In this document: positions 26,916-36,091 of the stretch, in pieces
How positions within the stretch are numbered: position 1 is the stretch's first letter
Layout: each line of letters starts with the position of its first letter
Assembly (NCBI RefSeq): GCF_963675455.1
Contig: NZ_OY776217.1
Coordinates: forward strand, 1,032,001 to 1,096,000
Direction of reading: 5' to 3'
DNA from: Emcibacter sp.
GTDB lineage: Bacteria > Pseudomonadota > Alphaproteobacteria > Sphingomonadales > Emcibacteraceae
DNA: 64,000 bases
Made by a program: the position numbers and the translations under genes
The notes under the pieces: generated by a model
Databases searched by the model: none
What the model was told of the DNA's origin: nothing
The model's input: only the letters and a program-made list of their open reading frames with translations

Positions 26916-27956
26916 ATGACCGGTAAAAGGGTGACAATCAAAGATCTGGCGAGGGCTGTCGGGGTGAATCCTTCGACGGTTTCACGGGCCTTGAATCCTT
27001 CAACACGGCATTTGATAACCGAAGAGGTTATCGAAAAAATTACCAGGGCCGCCGATGAAATGGGATATTTTCCCAACCGCATGGCGGCCGCGCTGGTACA
27101 TAATAAATCCCATACCATCGGCCTGATTATCTCGACAATTACAAATCCCGTGTTTCCGCCTGTGGTTTGCGGACTTGAGGAGGTGTTGTACAAGGCCGGA
27201 TATACATTGGTGACGATGAGCAGCAACAATATAGAGGATTATGAAAGAACGGCCTACGGGCGCATACGGGAACGCGCAATTGACGGCTGTATTTTGGCCT
27301 CGGCTGTCCGCCAGGATCCGGTTGTAGATGAATTTCTCAAGCAGGGCTTTCCCCTCGTTCTGGTCAACCGGATGACGGATCGTCAGGATGTGCATGCCGT
27401 GATCAATGACGATGAAGCCGGGATGCGGCTGGCCATTGATCACCTGACCGGCCTTGGCCATAGAAAGATCGCGCATATTACCGGCCCGATGGAGGTCTCC
27501 ACCTGTTTTGCCCGCCTTCAGGGTTTCACGGCCAGTATGAAAAGCAAGGGGCTCTCCCCCGAATATGTGATGCACACAACAAGTTTCACGGCGGAAGCAG
27601 GTTTTCGGGCCATGAAAGAACTGCTCGCCCTGAAGGCGGATATCACGGCGGTGGCGGCCGGGAGCGACCTTCTGGCGCTTGGGTGTCTGGATGCCATTCG
27701 TGACGCGGGCTTGTCGTGCCCGGCGGACATTTCAGTTACGGGGTATAATGATATTCCCATGATGGACCGTATTTCACCGGCGCTTACAACTGTGACAGTC
27801 CCTCAGCTGGAAATCGGGCAAAAAGCTGCCGAGACCCTTCTTGCCCTGCTGGAGGGGACGGAAAAAGATGATGAGAAACGCGGCAATATTATCAAGGTAA
27901 CGCCCTCACTCTCCATTCGGGAATCGACCCGCCCTGTCGGCTGGTGGTCTCCCTGA
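26916..27956 (+). CDS. LacI-family transcriptional regulator
   Basis: A 346-residue regulator. The N-terminal LacI HTH (VTIKDLARAVGVNPSTVSRALN) and hinge helix (NRMAAALV) precede a periplasmic-binding-protein-like core (about 62-335) that normally binds a sugar or related ligand. GTGTTAGCGCAA just upstream of the start (about 26870) resembles half of a typical LacI-family operator, so autoregulation is possible. It is convergent with the CrtI-like oxidoreductase gene (24-base gap). Its target is not evident; in marine alphaproteobacteria LacI proteins often control TonB receptors. Confidence 0.88.
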   Translation: MTGKRVTIKDLARAVGVNPSTVSRALNPSTRHLITEEVIEKITRAADEMGYFPNRMAAALVHNKSHTIGLIISTITNPVFPPVVCGLEEVLYKAGYTLVTMSSNNIEDYERTAYGRIRERAIDGCILASAVRQDPVVDEFLKQGFPLVLVNRMTDRQDVHAVINDDEAGMRLAIDHLTGLGHRKIAHITGPMEVSTCFARLQGFTASMKSKGLSPEYVMHTTSFTAEAGFRAMKELLALKADITAVAAGSDLLALGCLDAIRDAGLSCPADISVTGYNDIPMMDRISPALTTVTVPQLEIGQKAAETLLALLEGTEKDDEKRGNIIKVTPSLSIRESTRPVGWWSP

Positions 27957-27980
27957 CGGGGCTGTTGCTTCTTCTCTTTT

Positions 27981-29552
27981 TCAGAAATTCTGCGCCACCA
28001 GATAACCGGAGGTGCCGGCAAGACCCGGTCCCGGATGGGTGGAGGCGCCGATATGATAGAGCCCCCTGATGGGAGTCTCATGGTTCTTTGCGGATTTCAG
28101 CGGCCGCCACAGCATGAATTGTTCAATACCGCAGGACCCTGAATAGGGATCGCCGTTGACCAGGTTGACATTCTGTTGGGCCAGATCCCTGGGGGAGAGG
28201 ATATGACGGCCGAGGATCATTTCCTTAAGTCCCGGAATATGGACGGCCAGACGATCGATGATACGGTCCGCATAGGCCTCTTTGGTGGCCTCGTCCCACA
28301 GGCCGTCGGCAGGCGGTGTGATTTCAGCGGCCGCATCCCCCCTGATGTGGAAGGGAAGTTCCTGAAGCTGCAGCCAGAGAATGGCTTTGCCGTCCGGTGC
28401 GCGGGAGGGATCAAGGGCGGTGGGCTGGGCGACGACAACGGTGGATTCATCGGGCAGGAGACCGCGCCGGGCCTGGTTGACCGAGCGGGAAACACTGTCC
28501 ACGCCGGAAGACAGATGAACCATGGCGACATCATTCAGAGCCGGATCCGTCCACTCGGGCATTCTGTCCAGCGCCAGATGGATCTGCATATCACCGTTGC
28601 CGTAGCGATAGTTTGCCGCTTCCGTACGGGTGACGCCGGGGATATTTTCATCTTTCAGCAATGATCCATAAAGCTGGGTCGGGGTGACATTACAGATCAC
28701 TGCCTTGCGGGCCTTGCAAACAACCCCGTCCGCCGTCTCCACGCCGGTTGTCCGGCCGTTTTCCACAAGAACCCGTTTGACATCCTGGCCGGTCATCAGG
28801 CTGCCGCCGTTTTTCTCGATAATGGCGCTGAGCGCCCTGACCAGATTTTCGCTGCCGCCTTTGACGATGGGCATGCCGGCCACTTCCAGGGTAAAGCTGA
28901 TCAGTTTGCCCATCAGGCCGGACAGGGGACTGTCGGGTTCAAGGCCCGTATGCAGGATCCAGGGAGCGAAACAGGCTTTGATCTCGTCCGAACTGAAGTC
29001 AGCTTCAAGCCAGTTTCGGCAATTGTTCAGCGACAGGCCGAAAAAGGAACTGAGGCCGTGCAGTCCCCGGTTCCAGGCGGCTTTTACCAGCAGCTTCAGG
29101 GTGGAAAACTTCCACAGTTCGGCGCCCAGAAGGCCGAAAATCAGGTCGGTATTCTGCTCGATATCAGCCATGGAGCGAGTGTAAGCCTCGCCCTGGCCGG
29201 TGCCGAGTTTTTCCATGGCGGCGACATTTTCCTGCCGGTCCTTCCACAGGATAAAGTTCCGCCCGTCGGGCAGGACGGCGGCGGTGGGTTTATCCGTGTT
29301 GACATACTCCAGTCCGTTGGCGTGCAGTTCTTCTGCCAGTTCCGCATAGGCGGGCGAGGTCACAAACAGGGGGTGAAAGCCGGAAAATACGTCATGATGG
29401 AAGCCGGGCAGGGTCACTTCCGCGGTTTTGATGCAGCCGCCGATCCAGTCGTTCCGCTCCAGAACACAGACCTTGTGACCCTTGCGAGACAGCAACGCCG
29501 CCGCGACCAGTGAATTGATGCCGCTGCCGACAATGATAAAATCATAGTCCAT
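27981..29552 (-). CDS. Phytoene-desaturase-like FAD-dependent oxidoreductase
   Basis: A 523-residue flavoprotein of the CrtI/amine-oxidase superfamily. The N-terminal dinucleotide fold is IIVGSGINSLVAAALLSRKG followed by LERNDWIGG; the C-terminal FAD signature is YHIGASTHPGPGLAGTSGYLVA. No other carotenoid genes are nearby, so a carotenoid role is doubtful; many such proteins act as desaturases or isomerases of unknown substrates. GGGAG lies 9 bases before the ATG. It is divergent from the TonB receptor at 29815 across a 262-base gap, which suggests joint regulation. Confidence 0.82.
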   Translation of the reverse strand: MDYDFIIVGSGINSLVAAALLSRKGHKVCVLERNDWIGGCIKTAEVTLPGFHHDVFSGFHPLFVTSPAYAELAEELHANGLEYVNTDKPTAAVLPDGRNFILWKDRQENVAAMEKLGTGQGEAYTRSMADIEQNTDLIFGLLGAELWKFSTLKLLVKAAWNRGLHGLSSFFGLSLNNCRNWLEADFSSDEIKACFAPWILHTGLEPDSPLSGLMGKLISFTLEVAGMPIVKGGSENLVRALSAIIEKNGGSLMTGQDVKRVLVENGRTTGVETADGVVCKARKAVICNVTPTQLYGSLLKDENIPGVTRTEAANYRYGNGDMQIHLALDRMPEWTDPALNDVAMVHLSSGVDSVSRSVNQARRGLLPDESTVVVAQPTALDPSRAPDGKAILWLQLQELPFHIRGDAAAEITPPADGLWDEATKEAYADRIIDRLAVHIPGLKEMILGRHILSPRDLAQQNVNLVNGDPYSGSCGIEQFMLWRPLKSAKNHETPIRGLYHIGASTHPGPGLAGTSGYLVAQNF

Positions 29553-29729
29553 GATGATGTCTCCCGCTGCCGTGATTATTGTCAGGCGACATTATTATGG
29601 GCGGAAAATTGATCGGCTATTCAGTTTGTGCAGGGGCTGTTTAGTTAGTGCAACAAAAGGAAGAATGAAGGATTTCAATGATCGAAATCAAGGCAAACCG
29701 GGCAGTCGCGAGATTCATGCAGTTTCTAA

Positions 29730-29745
29730 ATAGTGTCTGCACTAT
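29730..29745. promoter_or_regulatory. Inverted repeat upstream of TonB receptor
   Basis: ATAGTG-TCTG-CACTAT, a perfect 6-bp inverted repeat with a 4-base spacer, 70 bases before the receptor start and in the divergent gap with the CrtI-like gene. The nonamer GTGTCTGCA inside it (29733-29741) recurs before the SDR gene at 33952-33960. Confidence 0.45.
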
Positions 29746-29814
29746 GTGAATAGCGGGCCAATAAGAAAAGCAGAAATAATGCTCCCAACATAAAAAATAT
29801 AAATGGAGCATCCC

Positions 29815-32181
29815 ATGCATACACCATCTCTCAGAGGAAAAAAATTCGCCCTGACCCTGTCCTGCAGCCTGCTTGCCCTTGGCAACGTGGCGACGGCACA
29901 GGAAACGGCACCAACCAACGACACCGCCTGGTTGCTTGAAGAAATCACCGTGACGGCCCGGAAGCGGGAAGAGGGGCTGCAGAGCGCGCCGATCGCCATT
30001 TCTGCCTTTACCGGTGACGGGCTGGAATATCGCGGCGTGACCGATGTGGGCGAAATCGCCCAGTTCACCCCCAACCTGAGCTTCCAGAATAATCCGAGCT
30101 TTGGCGGCGCCAGCAATTCCGCCGCCATTTACATCCGCGGTGTTGGGCAGAAGGAATTTTTGCCGACCGTTGACCCGGGTGTGGGTCTTTATGTGGACGG
30201 TGTTTATATCGCTCGCTCCGTTGGCGGTATCCTGGATCTGGTTGATGTGGAACGTGTCGAGGTGCTGAAAGGCCCGCAGGGCACTTTGTTCGGCCGCAAC
30301 ACCATTGGTGGCGCCATTTCCATCACCACCAAAAAACCGCACGAGGAATTCGAGGGCAAGCTATCCGCCACTTATGGCACCGACGATCGCATTGACCTCA
30401 AGGGCTCCGTCAATATTCCTCTCTCCGATACGTTCTACAGCAAATTCTCTGTCGCTTACCTCAGCCAGGATGGCTATGTAATGCGCGACGACGGCATTGA
30501 CCTGGGCGATGATGATACATTGTCCGGCCGCGCCTCTTTCCTGCTGGAAGCCAGCGATGATCTGGAAATCAGTTTCTCCATCGAGGGCAGCCGTGACCGC
30601 GAGAACGGTCCGGCCATGACCCTGATCGGCATCAATTACGCCGGTCCCATTGACCCGGATACGCCGCCCATGGCCACTATCCACAACGTCGGTGCGAGCC
30701 TGGCGGCTGGAGGACCGGCGGCCCCCTGCGCCTATCCGGGATCAACCCTGAATCTGGCCGTTCCTGGCTGCTACGACGACCGTTATGTTTACGATGGGGA
30801 AGAACGGAATTCCGGTACCGCGCTGGCCTATTCAAATACCGATTTCTGGGCCGCCAACCTGAATGTGGATTGGGCGCTCAGTGAAAATATCACACTGAAA
30901 TCCATCACCGCCTATCGGGATCTGAGTGCCGAGTTCGCCCGGGACGGCGATCATTCACCCTTAAGGATTTCCCAGTTCCAGGATTTCCTCGAACAGGAAC
31001 AGTTCACCCAGGAATTCCAGCTTCTCGGCACCGCCTTCGAAGATCGGCTGAACTGGATTGTTGGTCTCTATTATTTCAAGGAGACAGGCGACAACCGCAA
31101 CGAGCTGGACTTTACCGTGTCCCGCTTCCGCTCCGGCGGCGCCTATGACAACCAGAGCCTGGCGGCCTTTGCCCAGGGCACCTATGATGTGACTGACACG
31201 TTCCATGTGACTGCGGGTATCCGTTACACAGACGAAACGAAGAAATTTACCCCGGACCAGATCATTCATGAGAACTATTTTGCCGGTTCCATGCATCCGC
31301 AGCTGGATGCGCCTTTCATGCAGGCCGGCGAACCTATCCTGCCTCATCTGGAAAAAGAACTGAGCTATGACGAGATCGATCCCTATCTGAACCTGTCCTG
31401 GGATGCGACCGACGACCTGATGCTCTATGCCAGCTATTCGGAAGGCTTCAAGTCAGGCGGTTTCTCCCAGCGGGTGTTCCCGCCTATCGTGGCGCCTTAT
31501 ACGGCTCCGGCCGGCACGCCGGATATTGATCTGATCCCGACCTTTGATCCGGAGTTCGTTCAGGTCTACGAGCTTGGCTTCAAATATACCGGCATGGATG
31601 GTCGCATGCGTCTCAACGGCGCCGCCTTCTATACCGACTATACGGACATGCAGGTGCAGGTCTTTACCAGTGTGGCGCCGATCACCAAAAATGCCGGTGC
31701 CGCCACCATCAAGGGTTTCGAGCTTGAGCTGCAGATGACACCGGCCGACGGCTGGTTTGTGGAGGCTGGTCTCGGGTATCTGGATGCGGGCTATGACGAG
31801 ATTGATTTCGATACTACTTTTGTAGAGAAGACCAATCGTCTCGACCGGGTCTCCGACTGGTCGCTGAGTGCGGCGGTGTCGAAAGAGTTTGACCTTGGCA
31901 ACAGCGGCTCCCTGGTCCCCCGGGTGGACTGGTCCTATCGTTCCGAGTTTGACAATGACGCCTTCAACACTCCCGAGCTACATCAGGGCGGCTACCATCT
32001 GCTGAATGCCAATATGACCTGGGAAAATGCGGATGAAACTATGGCTGTTGTCGTTGGTGTGAAGAACCTTACCGACGAAAAATACCTGCATACGGGAATT
32101 ATCGGCGATGCCTTCCAGTCCTATGAAGGTCTCTATGACCGCGGACGGGAATGGTATCTCACCGGTCGCTTTAACTTCTGA
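29815..32181 (+). CDS. TonB-dependent outer-membrane receptor
   Basis: A 788-residue receptor: signal peptide (about 1-29, ending VATAQE), TonB-box-like EEITVTARKR, plug domain (about 50-170, with the conserved GPQGTLFGRNTIGGAIS) and barrel ending GRFNF. I set the start at 29815, where GGAG lies 8 bases upstream; an ATG at 29803 in frame has no ribosome site. The AhpD-like gene follows after 20 bases, then the AraC/SDR/StyA-like/flavin-reductase genes, so it is probably the outer-membrane uptake step of that oxidative module. It is clearly less similar to the two receptors of the phenolic region than those are to each other. Confidence 0.9.
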   Translation: MHTPSLRGKKFALTLSCSLLALGNVATAQETAPTNDTAWLLEEITVTARKREEGLQSAPIAISAFTGDGLEYRGVTDVGEIAQFTPNLSFQNNPSFGGASNSAAIYIRGVGQKEFLPTVDPGVGLYVDGVYIARSVGGILDLVDVERVEVLKGPQGTLFGRNTIGGAISITTKKPHEEFEGKLSATYGTDDRIDLKGSVNIPLSDTFYSKFSVAYLSQDGYVMRDDGIDLGDDDTLSGRASFLLEASDDLEISFSIEGSRDRENGPAMTLIGINYAGPIDPDTPPMATIHNVGASLAAGGPAAPCAYPGSTLNLAVPGCYDDRYVYDGEERNSGTALAYSNTDFWAANLNVDWALSENITLKSITAYRDLSAEFARDGDHSPLRISQFQDFLEQEQFTQEFQLLGTAFEDRLNWIVGLYYFKETGDNRNELDFTVSRFRSGGAYDNQSLAAFAQGTYDVTDTFHVTAGIRYTDETKKFTPDQIIHENYFAGSMHPQLDAPFMQAGEPILPHLEKELSYDEIDPYLNLSWDATDDLMLYASYSEGFKSGGFSQRVFPPIVAPYTAPAGTPDIDLIPTFDPEFVQVYELGFKYTGMDGRMRLNGAAFYTDYTDMQVQVFTSVAPITKNAGAATIKGFELELQMTPADGWFVEAGLGYLDAGYDEIDFDTTFVEKTNRLDRVSDWSLSAAVSKEFDLGNSGSLVPRVDWSYRSEFDNDAFNTPELHQGGYHLLNANMTWENADETMAVVVGVKNLTDEKYLHTGIIGDAFQSYEGLYDRGREWYLTGRFNF

Positions 32182-32201
32182 TCCAACTGAAAGCAACGGC
32201 C

Positions 32202-32822
32202 ATGGCACGTGTTGAACTGATAGATCCCCGAAGCAGCGAAGATCCGGAAATCCGGGAGATTTGCGACTGGGTCACGGAAATGGAGGGCGACGTGCCCAAT
32301 CATTTCCTGATCGAGATGAATTTCCCGGAATTCTTCAAGGCCAAGCTCGGCGCCACCAAAGTGCTGTGGCAGATGGGGGAGCTATCCCTGCCGGAAATTC
32401 AGCATGTGGGCATTGCCGTCTCCAAGGCCAACAGCTGTTCCTATTGTACGGCGGCTTTCTGTACCATCATGAATTACGGCATGGAGACTGACGAGGACTA
32501 TACAAAGAGTTTTCTTGAAAACGGGGTAGAAGTAATCCTCGACGATCGCCTCAAGACAATTGTCAATTTTGCTCTCAGGGTGAACAAGGAAATGCATGAC
32601 ATCACTGATGGGGAGATTGCCGGTCTGCGCGAGGTCGGCCTGACCGACAGGGGTATTGTGCAGTTGGTGAACCTGGTCAGTGACTTTGCCTCCTACAACC
32701 GGCTTAATCTGGCGCTACAGACTGATTACGACTACCGGGATATGTGGCGTCAGGTGGGCTTTGACTGGACCCTGAAGGAAGGGGACAAGGAAGGCGATAA
32801 TACGAGAGGCGTAAGACCATAA
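32202..32822 (+). CDS. AhpD/carboxymuconolactone-decarboxylase-like protein
   Basis: A 206-residue all-helical protein of the AhpD-like superfamily. It carries the redox pair C79-S-Y-C82 in KANSCSYCTAAFC, but the His that normally follows the second Cys by four residues in AhpD is replaced by F86. Peroxidase relay chemistry as in AhpD is therefore doubtful; a thiol oxidoreductase or a decarboxylase/isomerase-like role is open. It follows the TonB receptor by 20 bases and precedes the AraC gene. A third Cys (C87) is next to F86. The function in the module is unknown. Confidence 0.75.
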   Translation: MARVELIDPRSSEDPEIREICDWVTEMEGDVPNHFLIEMNFPEFFKAKLGATKVLWQMGELSLPEIQHVGIAVSKANSCSYCTAAFCTIMNYGMETDEDYTKSFLENGVEVILDDRLKTIVNFALRVNKEMHDITDGEIAGLREVGLTDRGIVQLVNLVSDFASYNRLNLALQTDYDYRDMWRQVGFDWTLKEGDKEGDNTRGVRP

Positions 32823-32918
32823 ACTCAAAATTTCCGGGGGAAAATGCACAAGATAGTTAGGAGTCGCGAAAAAGGGGAAAATCAGGTATACTGCGTCAGG
32901 GCTTAAGGGATGGATCAC

Positions 32919-33887
32919 ATGAAAAGACCACTGGGAAAATTCAGTCTGTTCAATACACGCGACGCTGACGAGGCGCGCGAGATTGTCAGCCGGGTCTATT
33001 GCGATCACAGGCTCTTGCCGGAACAGGCAGGCGACATCAATGCCCGCCATAACCGGGCCCAGCTGTCCCGGGTGTCCCTCAATTATATGGAATATGGCGC
33101 CGATGTGGAGGTGGAGCCCGGCTACCTGAAGGATTTTTTCCTGTTCCAGCTGCCGCTCGAAGGGGCGGCGACCATCTGCACCAACAATGACGAATTTGTC
33201 ACCTCCGGCGGTATCGCCTCGGCCATTAATCCGTCCGAATATACCAGGATGCGCTGGAACCGGGACTGCAAGAAACTGATGGTCCAGGTCAAGCGCGAGG
33301 CCATGGAAGAACGTCTTTCCCGCCTGCTGATGCATCCCATCGACCGGCCTATTCTTTTTCATCACGAGGTCAAGGGCGCCGACAATCCCCATGCCGGCAG
33401 CTGGTGGCGCCAGGTCTGGAACCTGGTGCATGAACTGGACAATGATCTTGATCCATGGCGGTCCCATTTCCTGCTCGAGGATCTGGAACGCAACCTTCTG
33501 ACCAGCCTGCTGTTTTCCTTCAATCATAATTATATGGACCAGCTCCGGGCCCAGGATTCCACGGCCGCGCCGAAACATGTCAAACAGGTGGAGGACTATA
33601 TCCTCGCGCATCTGAAGGACCACATCACCATTGACGACCTGGTCCGGGTATCCGGCGTCAGTTCCCGGTCCATCTATAACGGTTTCAAAAGCTTCCGGGG
33701 CACCACGCCGATGAAATATATCCTGCAGGCCCGGCTTGAAAAGGTGCGTCAGGAGCTGCTCAATCCCCTGCAGGAAAACAGCGTCACCCATATCGCCACC
33801 AAGTGGGGCTTTTCCCAGCTTGGCCGGTTCGCCGCCGCCTATAAAAAGGTTTATGGCGAGTCTCCTTCCGATACCCTGCGCAAATAA
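32919..33887 (+). CDS. AraC-family transcriptional regulator
   Basis: A regulator of 322 residues. The N-terminal part is of the AraC-binding-like cupin type found in NAC/XylS-related activators (about 1-190); the C-terminal double HTH spans about 215-320 (ITIDDLVRVSGVSSRSIYNGFKSFRGTTPMKYI and HIATKWGFSQLGRFAAAYKKVYGESP). I prefer the ATG at 32919 because AAGGG lies 9 bases upstream; the ATG at 32910 touches that site. It stands between the AhpD-like gene and the SDR/monooxygenase genes and is the likely activator of both sides. The inducer is probably an aromatic substrate. Confidence 0.87.
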   Translation: MKRPLGKFSLFNTRDADEAREIVSRVYCDHRLLPEQAGDINARHNRAQLSRVSLNYMEYGADVEVEPGYLKDFFLFQLPLEGAATICTNNDEFVTSGGIASAINPSEYTRMRWNRDCKKLMVQVKREAMEERLSRLLMHPIDRPILFHHEVKGADNPHAGSWWRQVWNLVHELDNDLDPWRSHFLLEDLERNLLTSLLFSFNHNYMDQLRAQDSTAAPKHVKQVEDYILAHLKDHITIDDLVRVSGVSSRSIYNGFKSFRGTTPMKYILQARLEKVRQELLNPLQENSVTHIATKWGFSQLGRFAAAYKKVYGESPSDTLRK

Positions 33888-34020
33888 GTCTTTTTCTGGT
33901 CCTTTTTCCGGCCTTTCTGCCAATTGATTCACTAATCGCATAACCGTTTCGGTGTCTGCATAGCCCGCACAATTTGTTCTGCGTAAGCTTCCTTCATATT
34001 CATCAGACAAGGATTTTGAT

Positions 34021-34806
34021 ATGAAGGGACTAGCTGACAAAGTCGCAATCATTACCGGCGGCGCCACCCTGATCGGGGCGGCGGTCGTCAGGGCGTTTGT
34101 GGAAGAAGGCACCAGAGTGGTGCTTGCCGATATCAATGAAGAAGGCGGTCAGGCTGTGGCGGATGCCGCCGGCCCGGATGCCCTGTTTCTGAGAACAGAC
34201 GTTACCTCCGACGAAGACCTGAAGGCCTGTGTGGATTTTGCGGTGGACAAGTTCGGCCGGCTTGATTTTGTGGTCAACCTGGCCTGTACCTATGAAGATG
34301 AAGGCATGAACAGTTCGCGGGAGCAATTCCTGCGCGCACTGAATGTCAATGTGGCCGGTGGCTTCATGCTGGTGCAGACTGCCCGCGAGCATCTTAAGAA
34401 AAACAAGGGCGCGGTGGTCAATTTCGGCAGCATCAGCGCCAAGGTGGCCCAGCCGGGCCGCTGTCTCTATCCCATGAGTAAAGGCGCCATTCACCAGCTG
34501 ACCCGCAATGAAGCCCTGCTTCTGGCGGAAGACGGAATCCGCGTGAATACCGTATCTCCGGGCTGGACCTGGTGCGCCATTATGGATGAGGTATCCGGTC
34601 ATGACCGCGCCAAGACCGATGAAGTGGCGGCGCCCTTCCATATGAGGGGTCGGGTCGGCAATCCGGAAGAGGTGGCCGATGCGGTACTCTTCCTCTGTTC
34701 CGACCAGTCGAGCTTCATTACCGGCGCCGATATTCCGGTGGATGGCGGGTACAGCGCCCTCGGCCCCGAGCAGCAGACAGATGCGCTGGCCAAGCTCGCG
34801 AACTGA
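34021..34806 (+). CDS. Short-chain dehydrogenase/reductase (SDR)
   Basis: A 261-residue classical SDR. The cofactor motif is ITGGATLIGAAVV; an Asp at the end of beta2 (LADIN) indicates NAD(H) preference; the catalytic set is Ser in FGSISAK, Tyr and Lys in YPMSKGA. The VNLACTY segment stands where most SDRs have NNAG, an unusual variant. It precedes the StyA-like monooxygenase by 29 bases and so probably oxidises its diol or alcohol product. In indole-degrading iif clusters an SDR performs such a step on the dihydrodiol; equivalence is an inference. Confidence 0.87.
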   Translation: MKGLADKVAIITGGATLIGAAVVRAFVEEGTRVVLADINEEGGQAVADAAGPDALFLRTDVTSDEDLKACVDFAVDKFGRLDFVVNLACTYEDEGMNSSREQFLRALNVNVAGGFMLVQTAREHLKKNKGAVVNFGSISAKVAQPGRCLYPMSKGAIHQLTRNEALLLAEDGIRVNTVSPGWTWCAIMDEVSGHDRAKTDEVAAPFHMRGRVGNPEEVADAVLFLCSDQSSFITGADIPVDGGYSALGPEQQTDALAKLAN

Positions 34807-34835
34807 AAATTCAAGACGATAAGGTGTAAAATATC

Positions 34836-36068
34836 ATGAGAAAAATTACGATCATCGGCGCCGGCCAGTCCGGCCTTCTCCTTGGAATTGGCCTGAAGAA
34901 AAAAGGATATGATGTCACCATCGTGACCAACCGGACCGGGGACGAGGTGCGCAAGGGCAAGATCCTTTCCAGTCAGGCCATGTTTAACCAGTCTCTTGAT
35001 ATTGAACGGGAATTCGGGCTCAACTTCTGGGAAAACACCTGCCCCCATATTGACGGCATCGGCGTCGCCGTGGCCGGACCGGACGGCGGCAGGGCCATTG
35101 ACTGGGCGGCGCGCCTGAAAACCGGATATGCCAATTCGGTTGACCAACGCCTGAAAATGCCGGCCTGGATGGAGGAATTCGAACGCCTCGGCGGCAGGCT
35201 GGTGATCGAGGATGTGACCCTCGAGGGGCTGGAAGATTATGCCGATGAGGCCGACCTGGTTCTGGTCGCCTCCGGCAAAGGCGACATTGGCAAAATGTTC
35301 GAGCGGGATGCGGAAAAAAGCACCTTCGACAAACCCATGCGGGCCCTGGGCCTGACCTATGTGAAGAATATGGTGCCCCGTGAGGAGTTCAGCGCGGTGT
35401 GTTTCAATATCATTCCCGGTGTGGGCGAATATTTTGTCTTTCCGGCCCTGACCACCTCCGGTCCCTGCGAGATTATGGTGTTTGAGGGCATTCCCGGTGG
35501 TGAAATGGACTGCTGGAAGGATGTAAAAAGTCCAGAGCAGCATCTGGAGGTGAGTAAATCCATCCTCGACAAATACCTGCCGTGGGAGGCCGAGCGCTGC
35601 CGCAATATCGAACTGACCGATGACAACGGCACCCTTGCTGGCCGGTTCCCGCCGACTATTCGCAAGCCTGTGGGTAAATTACCGTCCGGCAGGATCGTCA
35701 TGGGCATGGCCGACGCCATCTGCCTGAATGACCCGATCACCGGTCAGGGATCCAACAATGCGACCAAATGCGCCAAGGTCATTTATGACCAGATCCTTGC
35801 CCAGGAAGACCGCGCCTTTGATGCCGACTGGATGAATGGCACATTTGATGCCTTCTGGGACTATGCAAAATACGTGGTTCAATGGACCAATGGCATGCTG
35901 TTGCCGCCGCCGGAACATGTGCTGAACCTGTTCGGCGCCGCCCAGGTTTCACCGGAGCTGGCGACCAAGATCGTTGACGGTTTCAATGACCCGCGGGACT
36001 TCTATCCCTGGTTCATGGAAGAAGCGGCCGCCAACGATTATCTGGCCGGCCTGAAGAAATCGGCCTGA
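34836..36068 (+). CDS. StyA-like (styrene/indole monooxygenase family) FAD monooxygenase
   Basis: A 410-residue flavoprotein monooxygenase of the group E type. The FAD motif is ITIIGAGQSGLLLGIGL; conserved family features include the VASGKGDIGKMFER segment and the late GQGSNNA flavin-contact loop. StyA-like enzymes use reduced FAD delivered by a separate reductase to epoxidise styrene or indole; the flavin reductase 23 bases downstream fits that role. Preceded by an SDR and an AraC gene, the order recalls iif/ind indole-oxidation clusters. Substrate remains unproven: styrene, indole or another vinyl or hetero-arene. AAGGTG lies about 10 bases before the ATG. Confidence 0.85.
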   Translation: MRKITIIGAGQSGLLLGIGLKKKGYDVTIVTNRTGDEVRKGKILSSQAMFNQSLDIEREFGLNFWENTCPHIDGIGVAVAGPDGGRAIDWAARLKTGYANSVDQRLKMPAWMEEFERLGGRLVIEDVTLEGLEDYADEADLVLVASGKGDIGKMFERDAEKSTFDKPMRALGLTYVKNMVPREEFSAVCFNIIPGVGEYFVFPALTTSGPCEIMVFEGIPGGEMDCWKDVKSPEQHLEVSKSILDKYLPWEAERCRNIELTDDNGTLAGRFPPTIRKPVGKLPSGRIVMGMADAICLNDPITGQGSNNATKCAKVIYDQILAQEDRAFDADWMNGTFDAFWDYAKYVVQWTNGMLLPPPEHVLNLFGAAQVSPELATKIVDGFNDPRDFYPWFMEEAAANDYLAGLKKSA

Positions 36069-36091
36069 GTGAAAAACGACGGGAGAAGCTG

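Noticed and set aside
27981..29552. Carotenoid biosynthesis gene
   Set aside because: Although the fold is CrtI-like, no phytoene synthase or other carotenoid gene is near, so I call it only a FAD-dependent oxidoreductase.
32715..34136. 473-codon minus-strand frame
   Set aside because: Spans several well-supported plus-strand genes (AhpD-like end, AraC, SDR start) and shows no domain.
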